DNA of 64,000 bases from Subtercola boreus (GTDB taxonomy: Bacteria > Actinomycetota > Actinomycetes > Actinomycetales > Microbacteriaceae), in assembly GCF_006716115.1 (NCBI RefSeq), contig NZ_VFOO01000001.1:3844001-3908000 (forward strand), in the 5' to 3' direction. Positions 19,964 to 28,807 of the stretch are shown one piece after another (positions within the stretch are counted from its first letter, which is position 1; each line of letters begins with the position of its first letter). The notes below the pieces were generated by a model, which saw only the letters and a list, made by a program, of their open reading frames with translations, made no database searches and was not told the DNA's origin. A program made the position numbers and the translations under genes.

Positions 19964-20460
19964 CCGGTTTCGCCGACGATGATCCAGTAGCCGTGCTCCT
20001 CGGAGGAGACGGCCGAGTAGTGCACGCCGTCCTCCGAGAGCGCAACGAATTCGTCGATCTGATCGCTCGGCAGAAGAGTCTCGGGGGTCAGCATCACTCG
20101 GGCCCAGCCGAGATCAGGGCCATCCGTCGGCACGGAGATGAGAAACGAACCGTCGGCCGCCACCACCGCCAGCTCGCTGGACAGGGCCAGCCATTCGCGG
20201 TGGGCCGCCGCGCGCGCCTCTGCGACTTCATCGGAGGGGATCATCCGCAGGGGCACGACGGACGAACTCGCCATCAGCCGCCAGACGTTCCGCTCGGCAG
20301 GAAGGGCTGGACGGTGGCCCGCGCCGTCCGTGCCATCCGTACCGCCCGCGCCGAGTTCGGTGAGGAGTCGCACCCCGCTCGCCTCGAGCTGCTTCCGCCG
20401 GAGAGCCGACCGTGTCGCGGGTGTGGTGAAGATGAGCCGCAGCTCCTGACGCTCGGACAT
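19948..20460 (-). CDS. Conserved-looking hypothetical protein, 170 aa
   Basis: I do not recognise the family. The reading frame has normal high-GC codon use and no signal or membrane segment. The N-terminal third (MSERQELRLIFTTPATRSAL) is basic. Two short runs, ELAVVAADGSFLISVP and HEGYWIIVGE-like EEHGYWIIVGE, have the alternating pattern of beta-strands. A TATACT -10-like box lies about 15 bases before the ATG, and the gene is divergent from lysS. Its stop overlaps the end of convergent panC by 16 bases. A cytoplasmic protein of unknown role is all that can be said. Confidence 0.6.
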   Translation of the reverse strand: MSERQELRLIFTTPATRSALRRKQLEASGVRLLTELGAGGTDGTDGAGHRPALPAERNVWRLMASSSVVPLRMIPSDEVAEARAAAHREWLALSSELAVVAADGSFLISVPTDGPDLGWARVMLTPETLLPSDQIDEFVALSEDGVHYSAVSSEEHGYWIIVGETGQPPR

Positions 20461-20509
20461 ATCTGATCAATGCTCAGTATAGCCGAACGGGACGTCTACC
20501 GTGCCCGCG

Positions 20510-20515
20510 TAAACT
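20510..20515 (+). promoter_or_regulatory. Probable lysS promoter -10
   Basis: TAAACT at 20510-20515 lies about 30 bases before the lysS ATG, followed by the ribosome-binding site CGAGGAG at 20529-20535. Confidence 0.45.
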
Positions 20516-20545
20516 GGGGGCGACTTTCGAGGAGCGCCCGACCCC

Positions 20546-22117
20546 ATGACTGAACATCCCAAGCACGCCCAGCCCGAGCAGCCCGCCGACGCGATCGACC
20601 TCGCCGCCGTGAAGGCCGCCGAGGAGCAGGACGCAGAGGCCGCCGCAGCGGACGCCGCCGCGAACGAGCAGCAGGTCATCCGCATGGCGAAGCGGGAGCG
20701 GATGCTCGAGACCGGCCTCGAGCCGTACCCCGTCGGTGTCGCGGTCACCACGACGATCCCGGCCGTGCGCGCACAGTACGGCGAGCTCGCGGCCGACGAG
20801 ACCACGGGCGAGATCGTCGGCCTCGCCGGGCGGATCGTGCACCTCCGCAACACCGGCAAGCTGTGCTTCGTGAGCCTGCAGTCGGGCGACGGCACGCGCA
20901 TCCAGGCCATGGTTTCGCTTGGAGCGGTGGGGGATGAGTCACTCGCCGCCTTCAAGGAGTTCGTCGACCTCGGAGACCATCTCTTCGTAAAGGGCGAGAT
21001 CATCTCGAGCCGCCGCGGCGAGCTGTCGATCATGGTCTCCGAGTGGAGCATCGCGTCGAAGTCGCTCCTGCCGCTGCCGAACCTGCACAGCGAGCTGAAC
21101 GAGGAGACGCGGATGCGCAGCCGCTACCTCGACCTCATCGTGCGCGACGACGCACGGAAGATGGTGCGCACCCGCGCCGCGGCCGTCGCCAGCATGCGGA
21201 AGACGTTCGCCGACCGCGAGTTCATCGAGGTCGAGACCCCGATGCTGCAGACCATGCACGGCGGAGCGGCGGCCCGCCCGTTCTCGACCTGGAGCAACGC
21301 GTTCGACACGGAACTCTTCCTCCGCATCGCGCCGGAGCTGTTCCTGAAGCGCGCCGTCGTCGGCGGCATCGACCGGGTGTTCGAGATCAACCGCAACTTC
21401 CGGAACGAAGGCGCCGACTCGACGCACAGCCCCGAGTTCGCGATGCTGGAGGCCTACGAGGCGTACGGCGACTACAACACGATGGCCGAGCTGACGCAGA
21501 CGCTCATCCAGAACGCCGCGATCGCGGTGGCGGGCGGCACGACGGTGACCTGGGCCGACGGCACCGAGTACGACCTGGGAGGCGACTGGGACCGCATCAG
21601 CATGTACGAGTCGCTGAGCGCGGCCGCAGGCATCCAGATCACGCCGGCCACCACGATCGACGACCTGAAGGCGCTCGCCGACCGCGAGGGCATCGAGATC
21701 CACCTGCCGAACCACGGCAAGTACGTCGAAGAGCTGTGGGAGCACTTCGTGAAGGGTTCGCTCGTCAGGCCGACCTTCGTGATGGACTTCCCGCTCGAGA
21801 CCAGCCCCCTCACCCGCGCGCACCGCAGCATCCCGGGCGTCGTCGAGAAGTGGGACCTCTACATCCGCGGATTCGAGCTCGCGACGGCGTACTCCGAGCT
21901 GGTCGACCCGGTCATCCAGCGTGAGCGCTTCATCGAGCAGGCCCGTCTCGGCGCGGCCGGCGACGACGAGGCGATGCGGCTGGATGAGGACTTCCTCCGT
22001 GCGCTCGAATTCGGGATGCCGCCCTCCGGCGGCCTCGGCATGGGCATCGACCGGCTGCTGATGGCGTTGACGGGCCTCGGGATCCGCGAGACGATCCTGT
22101 TCCCGCTGGTGAAGTAG
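20546..22117 (+). CDS. lysS: Lysyl-tRNA synthetase, class II
   Basis: Charges tRNA-Lys with lysine. At 523 residues it includes an acidic/Ala-rich N-terminal extension of about 45 residues, an OB-fold anticodon-binding domain ([20 protein letters not shown]) and the class II catalytic core: motif 2 region [20 protein letters not shown] and motif 3 [16 protein letters not shown]. It is preceded by its own promoter. The downstream 52-residue membrane protein follows 68 bases later. Confidence 0.97.
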   Translation: MTEHPKHAQPEQPADAIDLAAVKAAEEQDAEAAAADAAANEQQVIRMAKRERMLETGLEPYPVGVAVTTTIPAVRAQYGELAADETTGEIVGLAGRIVHLRNTGKLCFVSLQSGDGTRIQAMVSLGAVGDESLAAFKEFVDLGDHLFVKGEIISSRRGELSIMVSEWSIASKSLLPLPNLHSELNEETRMRSRYLDLIVRDDARKMVRTRAAAVASMRKTFADREFIEVETPMLQTMHGGAAARPFSTWSNAFDTELFLRIAPELFLKRAVVGGIDRVFEINRNFRNEGADSTHSPEFAMLEAYEAYGDYNTMAELTQTLIQNAAIAVAGGTTVTWADGTEYDLGGDWDRISMYESLSAAAGIQITPATTIDDLKALADREGIEIHLPNHGKYVEELWEHFVKGSLVRPTFVMDFPLETSPLTRAHRSIPGVVEKWDLYIRGFELATAYSELVDPVIQRERFIEQARLGAAGDDEAMRLDEDFLRALEFGMPPSGGLGMGIDRLLMALTGLGIRETILFPLVK

Positions 22118-22185
22118 GGTCCGGTTCCGGATGCTCGCCAGCACCGCGGCCGACTGACAGGTTCGGCAGGTATCCTTCAACCACG

Positions 22186-22344
22186 ATGAATGACGTGATC
22201 CTCGCCCTGGGCGCCCTGCTTCCGACCGTGGCGATCGGCCTGCTGTTCTGGTTCGTGATGCGCGCGATCATGCGCTCCGACAAGAGCGAACGCAAGGTGC
22301 TCGCCCGTATCGAGGCCGAAGAGCGGGCGAAGCGCGGCCTGTAG
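22186..22344 (+). CDS. Small membrane protein (52 aa) after lysS
   Basis: A short gene with the product MNDVILALGALLPTVAIGLL followed by FWFVMRAIMR and a highly charged tail rich in Arg, Glu and Lys. It has one N-terminal transmembrane segment of about 25 residues and a basic cytoplasmic helix, the pattern of small unnamed proteins found after lysS in related actinobacteria. TATCCT lies 9 bases before the ATG. The last codons (Arg-Gly-Leu-stop) belong to the first unit of a 31-bp direct repeat. Confidence 0.75.
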   Translation: MNDVILALGALLPTVAIGLLFWFVMRAIMRSDKSERKVLARIEAEERAKRGL

Positions 22345-22408
22345 CCGAATCGGCCGCTCCCTGCGCGGCCTGTAGCCGAATCGGCCGCTCCCTGCGCGGC
22401 CTGTAGCC
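22332..22408. repeat. 31-bp direct repeat, 2.5 units, overlapping a stop codon
   Basis: Units start at 22332, 22363 and 22394 (the third is cut to 15 bases). Each is GCGCGGCCTGTAGCC, then GAATCGGCCGCTCCCT, and contains the inverted pair GCGGCC/GGCCGC able to form a stem. The first unit contains the stop codon of the 52-residue membrane protein gene, so the 3' end of that gene has been duplicated. Confidence 0.85.
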
Positions 22409-22486
22409 AGCACACCCCCTCCGAACCGATACGGTAAGAGGTGGCAGGTCGGCAGGCGAAGGGAGCCCCTCATCAGCGGAGTCCAG

Positions 22487-23944
22487 ATGACGGAGATCGT
22501 CATCGTTCTGCTCTTCCTCTTCGATTTCGGGGTTCGAGTCACAGCGATCATCGTCGTGCCCCGCAACCGGCGGCCGAGTTCGGCGATGGCATGGCTGCTC
22601 GCGATCTTCCTGATCCCCTACCTCGGCCTGGTCGTCTTCCTGCTGATCGGCAGTTACAAGCTGCCGAAGAAGCGGCGTGAGAAGCAGCAGGCCATCAACG
22701 ACTTCATCATCGAGACGACGGAGGGCATCGAGCAGGTCTCGAACGATCATCCGTGGCCCGCCTGGCTCCGGTCCGTTGTCGAGCTGAACCGCAACCTCGG
22801 CGCGATGCCCCTCGTCGGTGGCAACAAGGCCCGCCTGATCGGGGACTACTCCCAGTCGATCGCCGAGATGACCGCCGACATCAACCAGGCCACGAAGTTC
22901 GTGCACTGCGAGTTCTACATCATGTCGTACGACTCGGTGACCGCCGACTTCTTCCTGGCGCTCGAGAACGCGGTGAAGCGCGGCGTGATCGTTCGGGTGC
23001 TGCTCGACCACGTGGCATCCTTCCGGTCGCCCGGCCACCGCAGGACGTTCCGCAAGCTCAGGCAGATCGGCGTTTCCTGGCATTTCATGCTTCCGGTGCA
23101 GCCCCTTCGTGGCAAATGGCAGCGCCCCGACCTCCGCAACCACCGCAAAGTGTTGGTGGTGGATGGCCGGGTGGGCTACATGGGTTCGCAGAACCTGATC
23201 GACCGGAGCTACAACAAGCGCGTGAACCGCCGCCGCGGCCTGCAGTGGCAGGACCTGATGACGCGCGTGCAGGGCCCGATCGTGAACGGGATCAACGCGA
23301 TCTTCATCACCGACTGGTACAGCGAGACGAACGAACTGCTCGTGCGCGAGACCGAGGCCATCACCCCCGGTGTCGTCTTCGAGTCGGAGGACGCGCTCGA
23401 CTGCCAGATCGTGCCGAGCGGCCCCGGGTTCGATGGCGAGAACAACCTGCGCCTCTTCCTCGCGCTGCTCTACTACGCCCAGAAGAAGATCATCATCACG
23501 TCGCCGTATTTCGTGCCCGACGACTCGATGTTGTACGCGATCACCACGGCCTCCCAGCGCGGGGTCGAGGTGCAGCTGTTCGTCTCCGAGATCGGCGACC
23601 AGGCGCTCGTCTATCACGCGCAGCGTTCGTACTACGAGGCGCTGCTGCGTGCGGGCGTGCAGATCTGGATGTACAAGGCCCCGTACATCCTGCATGCCAA
23701 GCACTTCACCATCGACGACGAGGTGGCGGTGATGGGGTCGAGCAACATGGACATCCGCTCGTTCCAGCTCAACATGGAGGTGTCGATGATGGTGCGCGGG
23801 TCGGCTTTCGTGCAGCAGATGAGAGCGATCGAGGACGGCTACCGGGCATCCAGTCGCGAACTCACGCTCGCCGAATGGGAGCGCCAGCCGCTCCGCTCCA
23901 CCGTGCTCGACAACCTCGCCCGCCTCACTTCCGGCCTCCAATAG
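22487..23944 (+). CDS. cls: Cardiolipin synthase (two HKD motifs)
   Basis: A 485-residue membrane-bound phospholipase-D superfamily enzyme that makes cardiolipin from phosphatidylglycerol or, in some actinobacteria, other phosphatidyl donors. Two N-terminal transmembrane segments (IVIVLLFLFDFGVRVTAIIV; MAWLLAIFLIPYLGLVVFLL) are followed by two PLD repeats: NHRKVLVVDGRVGYMGSQN near residue 215 and LHAKHFTIDDEVAVMGSSN near residue 405. Both HxK(x)4D motifs are intact. It is convergent with a nucleoside hydrolase gene, 13 bases apart. Confidence 0.93.
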   Translation: MTEIVIVLLFLFDFGVRVTAIIVVPRNRRPSSAMAWLLAIFLIPYLGLVVFLLIGSYKLPKKRREKQQAINDFIIETTEGIEQVSNDHPWPAWLRSVVELNRNLGAMPLVGGNKARLIGDYSQSIAEMTADINQATKFVHCEFYIMSYDSVTADFFLALENAVKRGVIVRVLLDHVASFRSPGHRRTFRKLRQIGVSWHFMLPVQPLRGKWQRPDLRNHRKVLVVDGRVGYMGSQNLIDRSYNKRVNRRRGLQWQDLMTRVQGPIVNGINAIFITDWYSETNELLVRETEAITPGVVFESEDALDCQIVPSGPGFDGENNLRLFLALLYYAQKKIIITSPYFVPDDSMLYAITTASQRGVEVQLFVSEIGDQALVYHAQRSYYEALLRAGVQIWMYKAPYILHAKHFTIDDEVAVMGSSNMDIRSFQLNMEVSMMVRGSAFVQQMRAIEDGYRASSRELTLAEWERQPLRSTVLDNLARLTSGLQ

Positions 23945-23957
23945 CACCCCGGGGCGG

Positions 23958-24899
23958 TCAGGGGAGGCGGGCGATGAGGGCGAGGAGCGCGGTGTAGAAG
24001 GCGGGGGCATCCACGGTTCGGGCGTAGAAGATGTTGCGGGGCAGGTCGGTGATCTGCCACCAGTCCGCCGCGAGCATCCCCATCGTCAGTTCGCTCGAGA
24101 TCTCGACCCGTGCGTTGATCTGCCGCCCGCCGAACAGCTCGGGGTGCAGGCAGTAGAGCGGCACGACGGGCCCGTGCAGTGGTGCCCCGTCGGTGCCGTA
24201 CTTCGCCAGGTCGAACGTCTCCGAGAAGGTGAGCAGAGCATCCACCACCCGGCCGCACTGGTTGCCGAGCGCCGAGAACCGGTCGAGCCGCTCGCGGGTG
24301 TTGTGGAGCTGGTGCGTCACGTCGAGGGGCAGCATCACGATCGGAACCCCGCTCCGCAGCACGATGTCAGCCGCGTGCGGGTCGACGTAGATGTTGAACT
24401 CAGCGGTCGGCGTGATGTTGCCGACCTCGAAGTACGCCCCGGCCATCATGACGATCTCGCGGATGCTCGCCGCAATGTCGGGCGCCTCGACGAGCGCCAC
24501 GGCCAGGGTCGTCATGCTGCTGAGCTGCATCACGGTGACCGAGTGCGGCTCGGCTGCCCGCAGGTGCCGGATGATCGCCTGCACCCCGGGCTCATCGGAC
24601 GGCTCGAGGCGGGGTTCGTGCAGCGGGTAGCCGTCCATCCCTGTCTCGCCGTGCACATGCGCCGCGGTGACGAGCTCGCGCACCAGGGGTCGCGGGCATC
24701 CACGGTGCACGTGAATGCCCGTTCGCCCGGTGAGCTCGACGACCTGCAGGATGTTCCGCACGGTGCGGTCGAGTGTGGTGTTGCCCGCGCTGCCGACGAT
24801 CGCCAGCACCTCGAACTCCTCGGGTGAGGCGAGTATGACCATGAGGGCAGCGGCCTGCTCCTGGCCGGGGTCGGTGATGACGATCGTCGGTCGCATCAC
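23958..24899 (-). CDS. Nucleoside-hydrolase family protein with altered metal motif
   Basis: A 313-residue member of the inosine-uridine nucleoside N-ribohydrolase family. The usual N-terminal calcium motif DxDPGxDD is here ITDPGQEQAAA, so the first and last Asp ligands are replaced by Ile and Gln and the catalytic-base position by Glu. Other family features remain: VGSAGNTTLDRTVRN, EIVMMAGAYFEVGNITPTAE with FNIYVDPHAAD, and the LPLDVTHQL segment. It may be active with altered chemistry, or act as a binding protein. It overlaps the upstream BMP lipoprotein gene by 4 bases (ATGA), so the two are translationally coupled. Confidence 0.85.
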   Translation of the reverse strand: MMRPTIVITDPGQEQAAALMVILASPEEFEVLAIVGSAGNTTLDRTVRNILQVVELTGRTGIHVHRGCPRPLVRELVTAAHVHGETGMDGYPLHEPRLEPSDEPGVQAIIRHLRAAEPHSVTVMQLSSMTTLAVALVEAPDIAASIREIVMMAGAYFEVGNITPTAEFNIYVDPHAADIVLRSGVPIVMLPLDVTHQLHNTRERLDRFSALGNQCGRVVDALLTFSETFDLAKYGTDGAPLHGPVVPLYCLHPELFGGRQINARVEISSELTMGMLAADWWQITDLPRNIFYARTVDAPAFYTALLALIARLP

Positions 24900-25993
24900 G
24901 GGGCCGAAGGGCTGTCGATCGTGATGCTGCCGTCGATGATCGACGCCTGGAGGGCATCGATCTCGCCCTGCAGGGCCGGGTCGACCTTGCTCTCGAAGTC
25001 GTGGAACGGAGAGATGGCCACGCCCTTGTTCGCGAGGGTTCCGACGAACGCGGTGTTGTCGAAGCTCCCGGCGGCGTCCTTCTCGATCACCGAGGAGATC
25101 GAGAGCGGCATGTCGCGCGCGATCGAGGTGAGGAACAGGTCGGCGTCGGTCGGGTCGCTGACGGCCATGTCGGTGTCGACGCCGAGCAGCGCCTCACCCT
25201 TGCCCGAGTCGCGGATCGCGGCGACCGTGCCCTGGTAGATCGGCCCGCCGACCGGCAGGATCAGGTCGGCAGCCTGCTCGATGAAGCCCTGGCTGAGCAC
25301 CTTCGCGGCGTTGATGTCGGTGAAGTTGCCGGTGAACGCGCCCTGCTGGGTGGCGAAGTCCCAGCCGAGGATCTTCACGGACTTGCCCTTGTCGGCGTTG
25401 TACTTGGCCACGCCGAGCGCGAAGCCGTCCATGTAGAGCGTCACCGGCGGAATCTGCGCCCCGCCGTATGTCGCCACGATGCCCGACTTCGAGTAGCTCG
25501 CCGAGGCGTAACCGACGAGGTAGCCCGACTGGGAGGTGTCGAACACGATCGACTTGACGTTCGGCAGCGTGATCGAGGTGTCGTCAATCATCAGGAAGTT
25601 CACGTCGGGGTTCGCCGTGGCGGCAGCCTTGGTCGCGTCGGCGAGCAGGTAACCGGTGGCGACGATGGTCGTGCAGCCCTGGGCGACGAGGCTGTCCATA
25701 TTGGGCTGGTAGTCGCTCTCGCCCTCCGACTGCACCTTCACGTACTTCACGCCGAGCGCGGTCGCCGCGTCGGTGACGCCCTGGAGGCCGAGCGCGTTGA
25801 ACGACTTGTCGTCGAACCCGCCGGAGTCGGAGACGATGCAGGGCAGAAAACCGTCGGTGACGGTCGGCGCGGCACTTCCGGCGGCGGCGGTGGTTCCGGT
25901 CGAGGCGGGGGCGGATGCGCAGCCGGCGAGCAGCAGCGCGGCAGCGGCCAGGGCGGCGGCGCCGGTCGAGAGCCGGCGGGTGGTGGTGTTCAT
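24896..25993 (-). CDS. BMP family (PnrA-like) nucleoside-binding lipoprotein
   Basis: A 365-residue lipoprotein. The signal peptide ends in the lipobox LLLAGCAS, so the mature protein is anchored on the outer side of the membrane. The mature domain (DSGGFDDKSFN, YQPNMDSLVAQGCTTIVATG, GVDTDMAV) matches the basic-membrane-protein family of purine nucleoside and related substrate-binding proteins of ABC importers. An AGGAGGAACC ribosome-binding site supports the ATG at 25993. No permease or ATPase gene is next to it, so the partner must be encoded elsewhere. The context (nucleoside hydrolase, amidohydrolase) fits purine nucleoside uptake. Confidence 0.9.
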   Translation of the reverse strand: MNTTTRRLSTGAAALAAAALLLAGCASAPASTGTTAAAGSAAPTVTDGFLPCIVSDSGGFDDKSFNALGLQGVTDAATALGVKYVKVQSEGESDYQPNMDSLVAQGCTTIVATGYLLADATKAAATANPDVNFLMIDDTSITLPNVKSIVFDTSQSGYLVGYASASYSKSGIVATYGGAQIPPVTLYMDGFALGVAKYNADKGKSVKILGWDFATQQGAFTGNFTDINAAKVLSQGFIEQAADLILPVGGPIYQGTVAAIRDSGKGEALLGVDTDMAVSDPTDADLFLTSIARDMPLSISSVIEKDAAGSFDNTAFVGTLANKGVAISPFHDFESKVDPALQGEIDALQASIIDGSITIDSPSAP

Positions 25994-26109
25994 GTGGTTC
26001 CTCCTGATGGTGGGCTGTGCGGGTGTGGATGGTGCGGGATGGGATGGTGCGGGCGGTGCAGGTGCAGGCGATGCGGGCGGTGCGGATGGCGCGGGTGGTG
26101 CGTCCGACG
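25994..26109. repeat. GGTGCGGG/GGATGG-rich spacer before the BMP gene
   Basis: The 116-base spacer consists largely of short repeats such as GGTGCGGG, GATGGTGCGGG and GCGGATGG. Read on the minus strand it would code for Pro/Ala/Ser-rich sequence, but no start with a ribosome-binding site is seen. The BMP ribosome-binding site is at its left end. Confidence 0.5.
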
Positions 26110-26799
26110 TCATCGCGGCGTCTCCACCCAGGCGTAGATCTCCCAGATGTAGCCGTCGTGATCGACGAAGTAGGTCGAGCGGGCACCCCACTCGAAGACC
26201 TGCGGGGGCCCGGATGCGACCAGGCCGAGGGCTCTGAGCTCGGCAGCGAGGGCATCCACCTCGGGTCCGGTCTCGAGCTCGATCGCGAGCATGACGTGCC
26301 CACCGGCGCCGCCGGAGGCGAGGGCAGCGACCGGCGCGCCCGATCCGCCGTGCAGCACGATGGTCAGCTCGACCGCTCCCGCGCCGAACGTCATCGAGTC
26401 GGCACCGGTGCCGGTCACGGCGAATCCGAGCGCGCCGAGGAACGCGGCCGACCGCGCGAGGTCGGTCACAGCGAGGGTGGCGGCGGCGAGCCGGCTCTGC
26501 CCGGTGGGCGAGGGCTTCCGGATGATCGTGAACCCGTCGGGGTCGGTGAGAGTATCGCGCGCCGCGCCCGGCAGTTCGAGGGTGACGGTGAACGGCATCC
26601 CGGAACCTGTCGGATACGCCGCGCCCACGGTCTCGGCGATGCTCCACTCCTCCCACAACGCGAGGCGTGCCCCGTCGCCCAGCCGGAAGTCGGCGAACCG
26701 CACATTGCGCATGCGCGGCTCGAGCGCGACCTCGCCCGAGTAGAACGCGTCGGCGCGGTCTATGTCGGCGACCACCAGGCAGATGTCGTCGATCCTCAT
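26110..26799 (-). CDS. VOC (glyoxalase/bleomycin-resistance) two-domain protein
   Basis: A 229-residue protein with two vicinal-oxygen-chelate domains. The first starts IDDICLVVADIDRADAFYSG and the second LAAATLAVTDLARSAAFLG; the second ends STYFVDHDGYIWEIY, a common VOC ending. Such proteins are metal-dependent isomerases, dioxygenases or resistance proteins, and the substrate is not evident. It overlaps the amidohydrolase stop by 4 bases (ATGA at 26799-26796), so it belongs to the nucleoside/nucleobase island transcript. Confidence 0.85.
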   Translation of the reverse strand: MRIDDICLVVADIDRADAFYSGEVALEPRMRNVRFADFRLGDGARLALWEEWSIAETVGAAYPTGSGMPFTVTLELPGAARDTLTDPDGFTIIRKPSPTGQSRLAAATLAVTDLARSAAFLGALGFAVTGTGADSMTFGAGAVELTIVLHGGSGAPVAALASGGAGGHVMLAIELETGPEVDALAAELRALGLVASGPPQVFEWGARSTYFVDHDGYIWEIYAWVETPR

Positions 26800-28406
26800 C
26801 GGGAACCCTCCTCCTCGGGCCAGGAGCCCTGCTGCACGCGGTCGTACACCCGCGTGATCGCCTCGCTGTAGGCGCCGCGGTTCTGGGCGACGGTCTGCCG
26901 GTGACCGGCGAGGTACTCTGCCGCCAGCTCCCGGAACTCCGCCAACACGGCCCGCTCGTCGATCCGGGTCAGCCGGCCGTTCTCCACGACCCGCTCGCCG
27001 TTCACCCAGACCTCGGCGATCGAGGAGCCGTTCTCGCTGAACACCAGCTGCCGGGCCGCATCGTTCAGCGGGGTGAAGTTCGTGCTGAGGGTGAGGTCGA
27101 ACACGACGAAGTCGGCGCGCTTGCCCACCTCGAGGGAGCCGATGGTCTCCGCCTGGTGGACGGCCGCCGCACCTCCGCGCGTCGCCGCCCGGAGCACCTC
27201 GTCTGTCGACGGCCAGGCCGCGAAGTCGGGGCCCGACACGGTGTGCAGCAGGGCCGCGGACCTGACGGTGTCGAGCATCCGGAGCGAGTCGTTGCTCGCG
27301 GTGCCGTCGGTGCCGAGAGCAACGGTGGCGCCCGCGTCGTGCAGCCCGCGCCAGGCGAAGACGCCGGAGCCGAGCTTGAGGTTCGAGACCGGGTTGTGGA
27401 TGATCGTGGCCGGCGACTCTCCGAGCATCCGGATGTCGCCGGCGCCCAGCCAGATCGCGTGGGCGAGCGCGGTGCGGTCGGTGAGCAGCCCGAGGGTCCT
27501 GAGGTGCTCGACGATCGTGGTGCCGTACCGCTCGCGGCCCATCACGGCCTGCAACCGGGTCTCGAGCAAGTGCAGGTGCAGCACGGAACCGTGTTGGCGG
27601 GAGAGGTCGTCTGCCGCCAGCAGCAGCTCGTCGGTGCTCCGTTGCGGGGCGCTCGGCGCGATCGCGTACGACAGCCGCCCGCCCGCGCGGCCGTGCTGCG
27701 TGCGGAAGGCCCGCTCACTGAAGTCGACGAACGCGTCGATGAGCTGCCGGCTCGGTGGCATCGCTCGGCGGGAGGCGGCGATGCCCTCCGCCGACAGGAG
27801 TTCGGTGGAGAACGGCAGCCGGTCGGCAAAGGCGACGTCGGCGATGCCGCCGGTGCAGGTGGCGCGGATGCCGATGTCGTCGTAGGCGTCGAAGACGGCC
27901 GCGAGGGTCTCCTCGGTCTGCGCCGGGAGTTCGCCGACATCGTCGAGCACGGCCGTCGTGCCACCCTTCAGGGAGTCCATGGCGGCGACGAGGGTGCGGA
28001 GGTAGACCAGCCGCGGCGACATCGGGGCGACGCCGCTGATCGGGTAGGTCTCGAGGGTCCAGAGTTCGAGGGGGAGACGCTCGCTGGTGCCGCGGAACAG
28101 GGACTCCCAGGAGTGCATGTGCGCGTTGACGAGGCCGGGCACGATGAGGAGGCCGGTCGCGTCGACGACCTCGCAGTCGGGGTTGGCGTCGGAGGCGGTG
28201 CTGGCGCCGGGGGCGGCGCTGGCGATGCGGGCGGGGCCGTCTGCGGTGGCTGTGGCGGCGGTTGCCGTGCCGGGCGCAACGACCGTGCCCCTGTCGCCGA
28301 CCGCGACGATCGTGTCGCCGTCGACGAGCAGGTCGCCGCGGAAGACGGCGCTCGAACGCGCGTCGTCCATGGTCATCAGCAGGGCATTCCGCCAGAGGGT
28401 CTTCAT
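26796..28406 (-). CDS. Amidohydrolase (deaminase/chlorohydrolase-like)
   Basis: A 536-residue metal-dependent hydrolase of the amidohydrolase superfamily, close in layout to guanine/SAH/5'-methylthioadenosine deaminases and AtzA/TrzN-type enzymes. The HxH motif is in VNAHMHSWES; HLHLLE, a later HNP (IIHNPVSNLKLG) and the metal-ligand aspartate in LGTDGTASND follow. An Ala/Thr-rich insert of about 40 residues interrupts the N-terminal beta domain. With the nucleoside hydrolase and BMP lipoprotein downstream, a purine-base deaminase is the best guess, but the substrate is unproven. AGGGAA precedes the ATG. Confidence 0.87.
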   Translation of the reverse strand: MKTLWRNALLMTMDDARSSAVFRGDLLVDGDTIVAVGDRGTVVAPGTATAATATADGPARIASAAPGASTASDANPDCEVVDATGLLIVPGLVNAHMHSWESLFRGTSERLPLELWTLETYPISGVAPMSPRLVYLRTLVAAMDSLKGGTTAVLDDVGELPAQTEETLAAVFDAYDDIGIRATCTGGIADVAFADRLPFSTELLSAEGIAASRRAMPPSRQLIDAFVDFSERAFRTQHGRAGGRLSYAIAPSAPQRSTDELLLAADDLSRQHGSVLHLHLLETRLQAVMGRERYGTTIVEHLRTLGLLTDRTALAHAIWLGAGDIRMLGESPATIIHNPVSNLKLGSGVFAWRGLHDAGATVALGTDGTASNDSLRMLDTVRSAALLHTVSGPDFAAWPSTDEVLRAATRGGAAAVHQAETIGSLEVGKRADFVVFDLTLSTNFTPLNDAARQLVFSENGSSIAEVWVNGERVVENGRLTRIDERAVLAEFRELAAEYLAGHRQTVAQNRGAYSEAITRVYDRVQQGSWPEEEGSR

Positions 28407-28708
28407 GTGTTCCCTGCGCCTTCGGGCGCGGTTGAGAGACCCCGGTGAAGGGGTCGACGAATAAGGATCGGGTGCGGTGATGGCGTCAGCGGTGGTGTCC
28501 GGCTGCGGATGCCGCTGCGGGAGGGGTCAGCCGGTCATCCGGAGACCCGCAGCGGGCAGCGCGGCTGCTGGCGCCCAGGGGAGTGCGGCGGCGAGGCCCG
28601 GAGCCGGCGGCAGGTCGAGCGGGCGACCGGCGGGGCGGGAGGCCTGCCGAGTGGGCAGCCTGCCGGGTGAGCGACCGGCGGGCAGACCTCTCCCGCGGTG
28701 CGGAGCGG
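28407..28708 (-). promoter_or_regulatory. Leader region of the amidohydrolase operon
   Basis: This is the right place for control of the nucleoside/nucleobase operon. GACCCC...GGGGTC, at about 28437-28454, forms a 6-bp stem with loop TTCACC on the minus strand about 35 bases before the gene. GCGCCCGAAGGCGC forms another small stem close to the ribosome-binding site. No convincing gene or known riboswitch is visible; the rest is GC-rich. Confidence 0.3.
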
Positions 28709-28807
28709 CTATCTGCCGAGCGAGAAGACGGAGACGTTGTGCGCTCCGCTGCGACGGCGCAGGCAGAACCAGGGCAGGAACCCTCTGGTTGCCGAATCGG
28801 TCGTCAT
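28709..28807 (-). CDS. Candidate 32-aa leader peptide
   Basis: A short frame encoding MTTDSATRGFLPWFCLRRRS, then GAHNVSVFSLGR and a stop. A TACCGT box lies 7 bases before the ATG, which would give a leaderless transcript as for several genes in this window. It lies about 300 bases upstream of the amidohydrolase in the same direction, a position where an attenuation leader peptide could act. The arginine triplet and the composition, unlike the surrounding GC repeats, are suggestive, but there is no proof that it is translated. Confidence 0.3.
   Translation of the reverse strand: MTTDSATRGFLPWFCLRRRSGAHNVSVFSLGR

Noticed and set aside
28407-28708. Glycine- or TPP-riboswitch-like pieces (GGGAGAG and GCGCCCGAAGGCGC) upstream of the amidohydrolase
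   Set aside because: Only short fragments match and the order and pairing of the conserved helices are missing.
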